A stretch of 26,338 nucleotides of DNA from a virus, in the IMG/VR virus record IMGVR_UViG_3300030102_003982, positions 1 to 26,338 of that record; one strand, given 5' to 3'. The notes beneath the pieces were generated by a model. The model saw only the letters and a list, made by a program, of their open reading frames with translations. It made no database searches and was not told the origin of the DNA. Made by a program: the position numbers and the translations under genes. Of the stretch, positions 7,593 to 14,517 are shown piece by piece. Position 1 is the first letter of the stretch, and each line of letters begins with the position of its first letter.

Positions 7593-7738
7593 TATTTACC
7601 AAACCCATTTACTTCTGCGGTTAAACGCCGCTCAAGTTCTGCTAGAGTATATGATGACTCACGATACTTTAGTAGTGGTTTGTCTTTTGCTAAGTCCATA
7701 GCGACAATCTTGTTAATGAAACGTCTTATAGTATTCAT
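7592..7738 (-). CDS. Small basic protein, 48 residues
   Basis: I do not recognise this protein. It starts at the ATG at 7738, which overlaps the previous stop as ATGA, and ends with TAATG onto the micro-gene. The N-terminal 20 residues form a basic amphipathic helix (IRRFINKIVAMDLAKDK), followed by a helical LAELERRLTAEV. It is too short for a domain call; membrane-surface binding or a small regulatory partner would be guesses. Confidence 0.6.
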   Translation of the reverse strand: MNTIRRFINKIVAMDLAKDKPLLKYRESSYTLAELERRLTAEVNGFGK

Positions 7739-7968
7739 TTGTAATACTCCCTCAATGTTTTATCGTTAAGAATCGCTAAGATACCTGCGTAGTCTTCATG
7801 CGGATACTCATGCTTAAGCAAGTGTGCGAGCTTTTGATTAGCTTCAATCTGTCTTGAAACCATCACTGCTCTTCCGACTGAAGATAAGTGGCCAGTCATC
7901 CATGCAAACAGTGTTGCGATGAATCCTGTTTTAAGAAGCGAGTAGCTCCTGAGTGCTAGTGCTGTCAT
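7735..7968 (-). CDS. Small protein with hydrophobic N-terminus, 77 residues
   Basis: The start at 7968 is supported by GAGGG six bases upstream and lies inside the end of hsp20 (38-base overlap). Residues 10-28 are hydrophobic (LLKTGFIATLFAWMTGHL) and may form one membrane segment or an amphipathic helix. The rest is a helical domain with Arg/His and a C-terminal LNDKTLREYYK. The pattern 'EYPHE...ILAILND' suggests a small conserved phage family, but I cannot name it. It is coupled to the next gene by ATGA. Confidence 0.65.
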   Translation of the reverse strand: MTALALRSYSLLKTGFIATLFAWMTGHLSSVGRAVMVSRQIEANQKLAHLLKHEYPHEDYAGILAILNDKTLREYYK

Positions 7969-8392
7969 TTTTTCCCTCGTTAGATGAAATTTGAATCTTA
8001 CGAGGCAGCTTTTCTTCCGGAAGGACGACTTCTAAATTGACAGTCAAGATACCGTCCGTTAGATCTGCTCCAGTTACTTCCGTATATTCGGACAGTCTAA
8101 ATGACTTTTTCCAGTTACGAGCACTAATACCTTTATGAACATACATGTTTTGCTCACGACGCTGTGGTCGATTACCACTGATAGTTAAGATATGATCTTT
8201 GACTTCAATGTCAATATGTTCTTGTTTAAATCCAGCCACAGCGATCTCAAGAGTGTATTTCAACTCTTCGTCTTTCACTACGTTATGTGGTGGATAGGTA
8301 TCCTTCGCGTGGCTGTGAATATTGTCCAGCTGATCGAAGATGTGGTCGAAACCAAGAAATGCGTTTCGCGGAAATGCGAATGTTCCAGTCAT
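7931..8392 (-). CDS. Small heat-shock protein Hsp20 (alpha-crystallin type)
   Basis: This ATP-independent holdase chaperone of 153 residues has a short N-terminal arm, an alpha-crystallin beta-sandwich from about residue 37, and the classical GADLTDGILTVNL strand motif. The IQI motif near the C-terminus is the IxI tail that drives oligomer assembly. Hsp20 is a common gene in marine T4-like phages and may protect virion or replication proteins. The start is the ATG at 8392 with GGAGG upstream; a TTG at 8404 lies within the ribosome site. It stands between RegA and polymerase, as in cyanophage genomes. Confidence 0.95.
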   Translation of the reverse strand: MTGTFAFPRNAFLGFDHIFDQLDNIHSHAKDTYPPHNVVKDEELKYTLEIAVAGFKQEHIDIEVKDHILTISGNRPQRREQNMYVHKGISARNWKKSFRLSEYTEVTGADLTDGILTVNLEVVLPEEKLPRKIQISSNEGKNDSTSTQELLAS

Positions 8393-8422
8393 ATTTGCCT
8401 CCAATTAAGCAAGGTTAAATTT

Positions 8423-8442
8423 GGACCCGACTATCGGCGTCC
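8423..8442 (-). other. Imperfect hairpin between regA and hsp20
   Basis: The minus strand folds as GGACGCCGA, loop TAG, TCGGGTCC, an eight-pair stem with one bulged G. The tract that follows is only weakly U-rich (AAATTTAA). It may be a weak terminator for the clamp-loader/regA transcript, or a 5' leader structure of hsp20 mRNA. Confidence 0.4.
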
Positions 8443-8447
8443 AGGTG

Positions 8448-8455
8448 TATTTATT
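8448..8455 (-). promoter_or_regulatory. Possible late-type promoter before hsp20
   Basis: The minus strand reads AATAAATACACC. AATAAATA differs by one base from the T4 late element TATAAATA, and the following bases resemble those after the perfect late promoter at 19560-19567. It overlaps the regA stop codon. The expected transcript would begin at the base of the hairpin at 8423-8442. Confidence 0.3.
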
Positions 8456-8822
8456 TATTTCCAATATTATATTTTGGTTGTAGTGTCCAATTATTTTTTT
8501 CTTTAAAAGGAATAATCTTAATCTGTCGCAATGGTGCTAATGGATGTGCTTTTTCTTTATCGTCGATCGATAAAAGACCCCAGTCACTCATGAGTGTTGC
8601 GATGGTATTGCGTCTTGCAATATCATTTTCTTCCAGATTAGATTTCTTACCATCTAATAAAAAGAGTTCTTTAAAATGCACGATAAAATATCGGCCCTGT
8701 TTGTGGAGAATGTGGCATGATTGGAAAAGTGTGTTATCTTTTCGAGACGCTACGCCGATTCGAGTCAGTGTTTCTCTTACTTTCAGAAAATCATCAGGCT
8801 CTTCCAAAGTCACCTCAAGCAT
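8451..8822 (-). CDS. regA: RegA translational repressor
   Basis: In T4, RegA binds the initiation regions of early mRNAs, including those for clamp-loader proteins and its own, and blocks translation. Close identity to T4 RegA is visible throughout: MLEVTLEEPDDFLKVRETLT, QSCHILHKQGRYFIVHFKE, RRNTIATLMSDWGLL and a C-terminal WTLQPKYNIGN. With the ATG at 8822 the protein has 123 residues against 122 in T4. A GTG at 8864 would add 14 residues but lies inside gp62. Neither start has a strong Shine-Dalgarno, which may itself matter for autoregulation. It follows gp62, as in T4. Confidence 0.95.
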   Translation of the reverse strand: MLEVTLEEPDDFLKVRETLTRIGVASRKDNTLFQSCHILHKQGRYFIVHFKELFLLDGKKSNLEENDIARRNTIATLMSDWGLLSIDDKEKAHPLAPLRQIKIIPFKEKNNWTLQPKYNIGNK

Positions 8823-8847
8823 AGATGAGGTTGTCCATTCAACAATA

Positions 8848-9228
8848 TTATTTTCTTTTTCCACCTCGGTATACCTTCTGTCTTAGTATGTCAAGTTGTG
8901 CTGACGTAAGAAGGTTGAGGATCTGGCGGGCTTTTTCATTACTATAGCCATAATATTCCTTAATCACTTCGACGTCATCGTTTGTCTGAGCCTTGGCCCA
9001 TTTAGAAAAACGTTTTTTCTTTCTAATGATATTTATAAGAAAGTCGAATTGTAAACGATTATCCAGGTGAGAGTTCAGATTCATTTCATTCGCCATCAAT
9101 ACCGTATCATGAAAATACGATAACTGGCGATTTACCATAAACGGGTTGTATGCTTTTTCGGCGATGTCATCAACCATGATATTTGCTTTACCATAGTTGA
9201 TGTCGTTACAAAATTCAAATGGGTTCAT
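8848..9228 (-). CDS. 62: Clamp loader small subunit (gp62)
   Basis: This 126-residue protein is the partner of gp44 in the ATP-driven complex that opens the gp45 ring and places it on primer-template DNA. T4 gp62 has 187 residues; the short form is typical of cyanophage-like relatives. N-terminal NPFEFCNDINYGK and the helical FHDTVLMANEMNLNSHLD segment agree with the family. The start overlaps the glutaredoxin stop as ATGA. Position between gp44 and regA is the strongest support. Confidence 0.88.
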   Translation of the reverse strand: MNPFEFCNDINYGKANIMVDDIAEKAYNPFMVNRQLSYFHDTVLMANEMNLNSHLDNRLQFDFLINIIRKKKRFSKWAKAQTNDDVEVIKEYYGYSNEKARQILNLLTSAQLDILRQKVYRGGKRK

Positions 9229-9512
9229 CCAAAGTTCTCCACACCACCAACGTAATCATCAAAATTTATTTCTGCTTCAAGTATTTCTTTTGTGAACATA
9301 CCAGTATCAACTTTATTTAGATGCTTTTCATTCCAATATAGTTGCGGTACTGTTCTATGATTTTGTAAACGTAACCACGCACGTTTACTTACATCTTCGC
9401 TGATGTTTATAACGTCGTATGAGTATCCCCAGTCATCAAGTTTTGCTTTCATGATTTCGCAGAATACGCAATCAACTTGTGTGTATAGTGTAAGTTTAAT
9501 TGAACTGGACAT
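9225..9512 (-). CDS. Glutaredoxin (NrdC-like)
   Basis: This 95-residue thioredoxin-fold protein has the dithiol site CVFC at residues 15-18 after a beta strand (KLTLYTQ) and the cis-proline motif TVP at 54-56. Such phage glutaredoxins reduce ribonucleotide reductase to supply dNTPs; T4 NrdC has a closely similar site (CVYC). The start at 9512 is placed behind GGAGG inside the end of gp44 (17-base overlap), removing ten upstream residues that belong to that overlap. Its placement between gp44 and gp62 is unlike T4 and couples it to replication proteins. Confidence 0.9.
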   Translation of the reverse strand: MSSSIKLTLYTQVDCVFCEIMKAKLDDWGYSYDVINISEDVSKRAWLRLQNHRTVPQLYWNEKHLNKVDTGMFTKEILEAEINFDDYVGGVENFG

Positions 9513-10431
9513 TTGCCATAACCTCCGTAAGACAAGCAACAACGTTTAATTCGTGGTCAGCAACAAAGGCATGTTTGTACTGATAGTCGGCTAAGATAAG
9601 AACCAGTTGTGGAATTGACTGTGGTTGTACCTTGTCAGACATTCTATCGTATAGACCACGAAAGATCGCAGATGCATCTATATCTATATTGTTGACAACC
9701 CACTTGCGCATTTCTTTGAAATCTTTTTCTTTTAAATAAGAAAATAGTTGATCAAAGGTACCAGCACTAAAATCCAAGCTGCGGATATCACCAAACCCCA
9801 GTACAGCAACCCGCTGAAGCTCGTTGATACATCTTCGCCAATCCGGACCATGCTTCGATATAATAGGTAAAAGATCTTTTTTAGCATACTGTATCTCCTG
9901 TTCGTCAAGAATAAAACAGAATCGTTCAAACATCTGCTGCATAAGTACAGCAGTATTCTTTTTCGAAGTATTGAAATCATAGACACCGCAACGAGAGTGC
10001 AATGGTTCAATAATACGATTCTTAAAATTACAAGTAAGGATAAACCGGCAGTTGTTTGAAAACTCTTCGATAAAACCACGAAGTGCCGGCTGCGTTGACT
10101 GTGGATTTAGATAATCAGCTTCGTCAAGTATTACTACTTTGACACCACCCTGTAGCGAAATAGTAGAAGCGAACTGTTTGATCTTACCACGCAGGGTATC
10201 AATATTGCCATCTTCAGAACCATTGATCATTATATAATCAAGATTCATTTGATTGCATAAAGCTTTGGCGACTGTAGTTTTACCAGTGCCAGCTGTACCA
10301 CTGAACAGCATGTTAGGAAGTTCACCAGATTCAACTATCTTTTGAAAGAGTTCTTTTAGTTGATCTGGTAGAACACAATCGGCGATTGTTTGGGGACGAT
10401 ACTTCTCGACCCATAGAAATTCATTAGACAT
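9496..10431 (-). CDS. 44: Clamp loader large subunit (gp44), AAA+ ATPase
   Basis: This 311-residue protein provides the ATPase ring of the sliding clamp loader. Visible motifs are Walker A GTAGTGKT (45-52), Walker B LDEAD (102-106), sensor I TCN (133-135) and the HSRC arginine-finger motif (145-148). It shows RFC-small-subunit architecture with a helical C-terminal collar domain. Length is close to T4 gp44 (319). The ATG at 10431 has GGAG upstream and follows a terminator, so this gene probably begins its own transcript or depends on read-through. Confidence 0.97.
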   Translation of the reverse strand: MSNEFLWVEKYRPQTIADCVLPDQLKELFQKIVESGELPNMLFSGTAGTGKTTVAKALCNQMNLDYIMINGSEDGNIDTLRGKIKQFASTISLQGGVKVVILDEADYLNPQSTQPALRGFIEEFSNNCRFILTCNFKNRIIEPLHSRCGVYDFNTSKKNTAVLMQQMFERFCFILDEQEIQYAKKDLLPIISKHGPDWRRCINELQRVAVLGFGDIRSLDFSAGTFDQLFSYLKEKDFKEMRKWVVNNIDIDASAIFRGLYDRMSDKVQPQSIPQLVLILADYQYKHAFVADHELNVVACLTEVMANVQFN

Positions 10432-10443
10432 TCACGTACTCCA

Positions 10444-10482
10444 TAATAAAATAAAAGTGGGGAGCTAACCGTGGCTCCCCGC
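10444..10482 (-). terminator. Intrinsic terminator after the gp45 group
   Basis: The stem on the minus strand is GCGGGGAGC with GCTCCCCAC (nine pairs including one G-U), loop of 8 bases (10466-10473), then the U-rich run TTTTATTTTATT. It lies just after the stop of the 72-residue gene and upstream of gp44. Confidence 0.9.
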
Positions 10483-10497
10483 GAGTCTATTATGCGA

Positions 10498-10716
10498 CTA
10501 ACCACTTGATTCTGACTCAGCTGCTTCCATAGCTTCTTCTTGCTCGGCCTGTTCACACAGCTGAATGATTTGAATCGCTTGGTCACGAAGTCCACCGATG
10601 GTGGATAATTCTTCACCCTTGATTGCGCCACGTTGGGTCATCGCATCGATAACCGCAATCATTGACCGAGATGTGCGATTTGAAACATCCCGTAGTTCTG
10701 TCATAGTTTCTGACAT
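10498..10716 (-). CDS. Hypothetical 72-residue protein between gp45 and gp44
   Basis: I do not recognise this protein. The start at 10716 has GGAG at the end of gp45; an in-frame ATG at 10755 would overlap gp45 by 35 bases and lacks support. It is helical with a conserved-looking centre (SRSMIAVIDAMTQRGAIKGEEL) and an acidic tail (EQEEAMEAAESESSG). It is co-transcribed with the clamp gene and closed by a strong terminator, so an early role around the replisome is likely, but the function is unknown. Confidence 0.75.
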   Translation of the reverse strand: MSETMTELRDVSNRTSRSMIAVIDAMTQRGAIKGEELSTIGGLRDQAIQIIQLCEQAEQEEAMEAAESESSG

Positions 10717-10720
10717 GTCA

Positions 10721-11398
10721 TTAAACTCCAAATGTCGAAGATTTTTCAAGTGCAATCCAGTATTTCACGTCTAGACTTTTATGGCTGAATTGCGTGATCA
10801 GTTTTGAAGAAATTTCTACCTCGTAATCACCAGGTAGAATTTTCAAGTTGTTTGTGCTTAGGATAAAATTAAACGTGGCATCAGCTGGAAATTCACCATC
10901 AACATCGATAGAGAAAGCATTTGATGTCATGTTTTGAGAGTCAACCACAGAAAGACTAAGCACACCATCACTACCACAAATAGAAATTTCACTATGGCCA
11001 AGAGTCGATGCAGCGCGCTTTAGCTTATTCATCGTATCATTGTCTAAAGTAAACTTCACATTTGCTTCTGGCATAGTGATGTCTTTTTGTGGTGTTGTCA
11101 AAGTATCTTCGGATGAATAGAAGTACTTGACTTTAGAGCGACCCGTTGAATCGTTGACAACCACGTAATCGTCTTCAAACTTAAGACGTGGTGCGTCAAC
11201 AAGACCAAGGACACCCATAAATTCGTTGAGATCGTAGATGCCAAAATCAATTGGAAACTCTTCGGTCACATTGGCTCGAGCAAGAACCGTACGTGCTTCA
11301 GAGATTGTTTTGATTGTGTTGCCGCTACGAATCATCATATTTGGATTAATACCTGAAAAGTTTTTCAGGGTGGTTAGAGTATTTTCACTGAGTTCCAT
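10721..11398 (-). CDS. 45: Sliding clamp (gp45)
   Basis: The T4-type processivity clamp forms a trimeric ring that tethers gp43 to DNA and, with gp55, activates late promoters. The protein has 225 residues (T4: 228). N-terminal TLTTLKNFSGINPNMMI and the repeated beta-strand pattern match the family. The start is at 11398 behind GGAG; an ATG at 11413 lies upstream of that site. It has its own early promoter at 11427-11455, within the end of the zinc-ribbon gene. Confidence 0.97.
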   Translation of the reverse strand: MELSENTLTTLKNFSGINPNMMIRSGNTIKTISEARTVLARANVTEEFPIDFGIYDLNEFMGVLGLVDAPRLKFEDDYVVVNDSTGRSKVKYFYSSEDTLTTPQKDITMPEANVKFTLDNDTMNKLKRAASTLGHSEISICGSDGVLSLSVVDSQNMTSNAFSIDVDGEFPADATFNFILSTNNLKILPGDYEVEISSKLITQFSHKSLDVKYWIALEKSSTFGV

Positions 11399-11426
11399 TA
11401 TATATCTCCGCATTTAAACTAGGTAT

Positions 11427-11455
11427 ATTATACATCATTTTTCTCGGTTTGTACA
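11427..11455 (-). promoter_or_regulatory. Early sigma70-like promoter P4 (gp45)
   Basis: The minus strand shows TGTACA (11455-11450), 17 bases, then TATAAT (11432-11427). The promoter lies within the last codons of the zinc-ribbon gene, whose TAA stop is part of the -10. Transcription would start near 11420, giving gp45 a short leader. Confidence 0.85.
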
Positions 11456-11598
11456 CTACTTTTTTCACCGCACCAAGGACAATAAAATCCTTGCTTACGA
11501 GACTTTGGATTAAACCTATCACTAGTAGCGATAGAGAACCAAGCTAAACAGGATTGGCAAGTAAAATGCCATATAGTTTCTGGTTGAACAAACAACAT
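11428..11598 (-). CDS. Small zinc-ribbon protein, 56 residues
   Basis: The frame runs from an ATG at 11598, overlapping the gp46 stop as TAATG, to TAA at 11428. Two CxxC pairs, Cys14-x2-Cys17 (FTCQSCLAW) and Cys40-x2-Cys43 (FYCPWCGEK), are spaced as in a zinc ribbon of the rubredoxin-knuckle type. T4 carries small genes, including the RNA-polymerase-binding RpbA, between 46 and 45, so a transcription- or replication-linked adaptor would fit, but no homology to those is claimed. Confidence 0.8.
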   Translation of the reverse strand: MLFVQPETIWHFTCQSCLAWFSIATSDRFNPKSRKQGFYCPWCGEKSSVQTEKNDV

Positions 11599-13307
11599 TA
11601 TTTTATCCTTGAGAAGTTTTTGTCTTTGATAAACTCGATCTTGTTTTCGAACTTACCATCAAGTATTTCACCTTTGTGCGATATGATAAAGACATTCGTA
11701 CTATCACCAAGTGTATAAAGAATCTTAATTAGATTATCTACACCATCATGATCCAAAGATGAATCAAACGTTTCATCGAGTATCAATAGGTTTGTTGATA
11801 CCGAGTTTTTCATCTTTGCGATCTGCCGCCAGGTGAATAGAAGCGACAAATCAATTCTTTGTTTTTCACCCTCACTAAACGATTCATATGTAAATTCATC
11901 TCTATGGCGAGATCGGATCGTTTCATTGAACTCTTCGTTTAAATCAAAGTGCACATAAAAATCTAGTACCTGTAGATACTGATTGATCAGTTTATTCATT
12001 ACAGGTAGATATTGTTTGATGATCTTAGTTTTGATGCCCGTATCTTTTAACATCTCTGCAATAGCCATCTTATACGAGAACTCTTCACTAGTCTTCAACT
12101 TTGAATCTTTCAGATCTAGCAATTCATTTTTAAGTATTGCTAGATCTGCATTTGCTTTTTCTAAATCAGCACCAACTTCTTTCTCTATATGCTCTTGGTA
12201 AGAACGAATTTGGTTTTGATATGTCGCAATCTCTTTCGAGTTGGAAGTGAGTTTATGTACCCGATCCCGAAGCGTTGAAAGTAAGCCAGTTTGTTCTGCA
12301 ATCTCCGATTCCACTCCTTGGCCTTCGACGCCGATTTGCTTAATCTCTGCCTTCCGCCGATCCCGATCTGTTTGGGTTGATAGTAGAATCTCAGATTTAT
12401 GGCCGTCTGAAATGGCTTGGTCGCATACGGGACACGTTGCATTCTCACTGAAAAAGGTGATCCGCTTCTCGAGGTCGCGGATATTCGATTTCCGATCTTG
12501 ACTTCGGAGCAGTAAGTCCTGCTTCCTATCCTGTAACAGTCCCAACCTTTGTTCGGCCTGTGATACACATTCATCGAGTCCGACGCTAAGCTCACTATTC
12601 TCAGCCTGTAGTTCATCGATGAGACTCTGCGATTCAGATATCCTAAGTTCATAGTTCCTCCTATTCTCCTCGGTAAGAATAGATACATCAGAAATATATT
12701 TTTTCTGTGTTTCAACTTTATTCTTGCTAAGGTCAATCTGGTAGGATATGTCTTTGAGATTCTCTTTTATCGCATTTGTTTCTTCCTTTAGTAACTGATT
12801 CATCCTAGAGAATACGCCGATGTCAAGTAAGTCTTCGATTACGCCACGACGTAAACCAGGATTCAATTGCATAAATGGTACAAAGTTAGATGAACCAAGT
12901 ACCACAACCTGGTGAAATGATTTGTGGTTTAATTTTAAGATGTTTTGTTCGAGTATGCGCTGGTATTCTTTTGAATGAGATGACTGATTAATCATTTCAT
13001 CATTCTTCCAGATCTCAAACTTTACCGGCCTATCACCACGCACAATCTTAAAACGTGATTGACCAATTTCAAACTCAACTTCAACCATACTGCCTTTGCC
13101 GTTGATTGAGTTAATTAGTTGAGTCTTGTTAATATTTCTATGCGCCTTGCCAAACAAGCCAAATGACAAAGCATCTAACATAGTAGATTTACCAGAACCG
13201 TTTTGGCCCACTATCAAAGTGTGCTTATGTCTGGTCAAATCTATCTCAGTAAAATTGTTACCCGTTGATAAGAAGTTCTTATAACGAAGGTGAGTAAATT
13301 TTATCAT
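11598..13307 (-). CDS. 46: Recombination endonuclease subunit gp46 (Rad50-like)
   Basis: This SMC-like ATPase pairs with gp47 to resect DNA ends for recombination-dependent replication and host DNA breakdown. It has 569 residues (T4: 560): Walker A GQNGSGKS (34-41), Q-loop region NFVPFMQL, long coiled coils flanking a zinc hook CPVC (292-295), the signature FSEGEKQR and Walker B LLILDETFDSSLD near the C-terminus. The start overlaps the gp47 stop as ATGA. The sequence is intact. Confidence 0.97.
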   Translation of the reverse strand: MIKFTHLRYKNFLSTGNNFTEIDLTRHKHTLIVGQNGSGKSTMLDALSFGLFGKAHRNINKTQLINSINGKGSMVEVEFEIGQSRFKIVRGDRPVKFEIWKNDEMINQSSHSKEYQRILEQNILKLNHKSFHQVVVLGSSNFVPFMQLNPGLRRGVIEDLLDIGVFSRMNQLLKEETNAIKENLKDISYQIDLSKNKVETQKKYISDVSILTEENRRNYELRISESQSLIDELQAENSELSVGLDECVSQAEQRLGLLQDRKQDLLLRSQDRKSNIRDLEKRITFFSENATCPVCDQAISDGHKSEILLSTQTDRDRRKAEIKQIGVEGQGVESEIAEQTGLLSTLRDRVHKLTSNSKEIATYQNQIRSYQEHIEKEVGADLEKANADLAILKNELLDLKDSKLKTSEEFSYKMAIAEMLKDTGIKTKIIKQYLPVMNKLINQYLQVLDFYVHFDLNEEFNETIRSRHRDEFTYESFSEGEKQRIDLSLLFTWRQIAKMKNSVSTNLLILDETFDSSLDHDGVDNLIKILYTLGDSTNVFIISHKGEILDGKFENKIEFIKDKNFSRIK

Positions 13308-14365
13308 GCAATCTCTAATGCCTGCGCCTGATTCATCAGGTCTCTCATCATGGTTTTGATTCGATCTTTATCTAGATCCGTTTCAACACCATCAACATAA
13401 TCATCCATTAGCCGTGGAGTGTCATCCACTTCTAATCCTTCATCGTCAACATTCATGCCGATAAACTCGTTAAAGTTTTCAGATATTTTTAAGTCTAAGA
13501 CATCTTGATTCTGTACCCGATCTACGAATCGGTCAAAGGTAAACGAATCTGTCTTTTCGACCACTACGATCTTTACGAATTTTTTGTTTAAATGTTCAAC
13601 GTTATAGTTATTATAATCGGTTTCTCGGTCATTGTACACAATTTTTTCGTACAAAGTGTAAGGATTATGAATCCTTTCGATCTCACGTGTTTCTGTATCG
13701 ATCACGTGGAAGTATTTCTTATCGTGTGCGTCAGACCAGAAGAACTCCATTTGACTACCAAGATACCAGATGTTGTCCTGGCGTGATCCAACGTGGTAAT
13801 GACCTGTGAGAACTAGTTCAAACTTGCTAAATATTTCTCTACTCATACCGTGAACGTTTGTTACACCACGCATCATTTCAAACCCATTGAGTTCTAGATG
13901 CGCACCTAACCAGTCCGCTTTACAATCGTTGATAAACTGCATAGACTTTTCGTAGTTATCCATACATATCCACGGTAACATAGCGATCTTTAAGGAACCA
14001 TAGTTCATAACGGTTGGTTCCATAATGATATTGACCTCGTTCATAAAGTGACCAAGTAGCTCTTTTAAGCTATTCATGTCGTTTGTATTCTTAAAATAGG
14101 TATCATGATTACCAGGAATAATGTCCATAGTCATACCATGTTCACGCATTTTATTTAAGAAGCTTTTTCGATTATGATTTAGGGCTTTTATGTTTACTAC
14201 TTTTCGATTATCATAGTAATCACCTAAATGAATGATCTGCTTGATGTCGCGCTTTTCGCACTCAGGAAAGAACACCTTAGAATAAAATTCTTCGGCGTTG
14301 TCTAAGAATATTTGAGATGAGTTACGAATACCGCAGTGAGTGTCGTTGAGTACTGCTATCTTCAA
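13304..14365 (-). CDS. 47: Recombination endonuclease subunit gp47 (Mre11-like)
   Basis: This metallophosphoesterase nuclease is the partner of gp46. Metal motifs are NDTHCG (7-12), GDYYDNR (48-54), GNHD (85-88) and GHYH (188-191). The initiator is TTG at 14365, since the first phosphoesterase motif begins at residue 7 and no ATG lies just upstream; GGAG stands nine bases before it. The TTG overlaps the stop of a small membrane ORF as TTGA. It has 353 residues, similar to T4 (339). Confidence 0.96.
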   Translation of the reverse strand: MKIAVLNDTHCGIRNSSQIFLDNAEEFYSKVFFPECEKRDIKQIIHLGDYYDNRKVVNIKALNHNRKSFLNKMREHGMTMDIIPGNHDTYFKNTNDMNSLKELLGHFMNEVNIIMEPTVMNYGSLKIAMLPWICMDNYEKSMQFINDCKADWLGAHLELNGFEMMRGVTNVHGMSREIFSKFELVLTGHYHVGSRQDNIWYLGSQMEFFWSDAHDKKYFHVIDTETREIERIHNPYTLYEKIVYNDRETDYNNYNVEHLNKKFVKIVVVEKTDSFTFDRFVDRVQNQDVLDLKISENFNEFIGMNVDDEGLEVDDTPRLMDDYVDGVETDLDKDRIKTMMRDLMNQAQALEIA

Positions 14366-14517
14366 TTAAAAAAACTCCATACACAATATATGTAGAACGC
14401 GGCAATCGTAGCTAGTATTGAACCTACGGTAAAGACTTCAATACTATCGTATGTTCTATAAAAATTCAGATAAGTCTGAGTCAGCCGAGATAGTACGCTT
14501 TTTTCTTTTCTTTTCAA
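14362..14517 (-). CDS. Candidate small membrane protein overlapping gp55
   Basis: A 51-residue frame begins with TTG at 14517, ten bases after AAGGAG, inside the end of gp55 in a different frame, and ends in a TGA that overlaps the gp47 start. After a basic N-terminus it contains SIEVFTVGSILATIAAFYIY, a clear transmembrane helix. TTG initiation is precedented by gp47 next door. Without this frame the 90 bases between gp55 and gp47 would be non-coding in an otherwise tightly packed operon. The start codon is the weakest point; the membrane segment and the coupling are the evidence. Confidence 0.5.
   Translation of the reverse strand: MKRKEKSVLSRLTQTYLNFYRTYDSIEVFTVGSILATIAAFYIYCVWSFFN

Noticed and set aside
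12185-12736. A 183-codon minus-strand frame inside gp46
   Set aside because: It lies wholly within the well-supported Rad50-like gene in another frame, has no ribosome site and has a composition typical of an out-of-frame reading.
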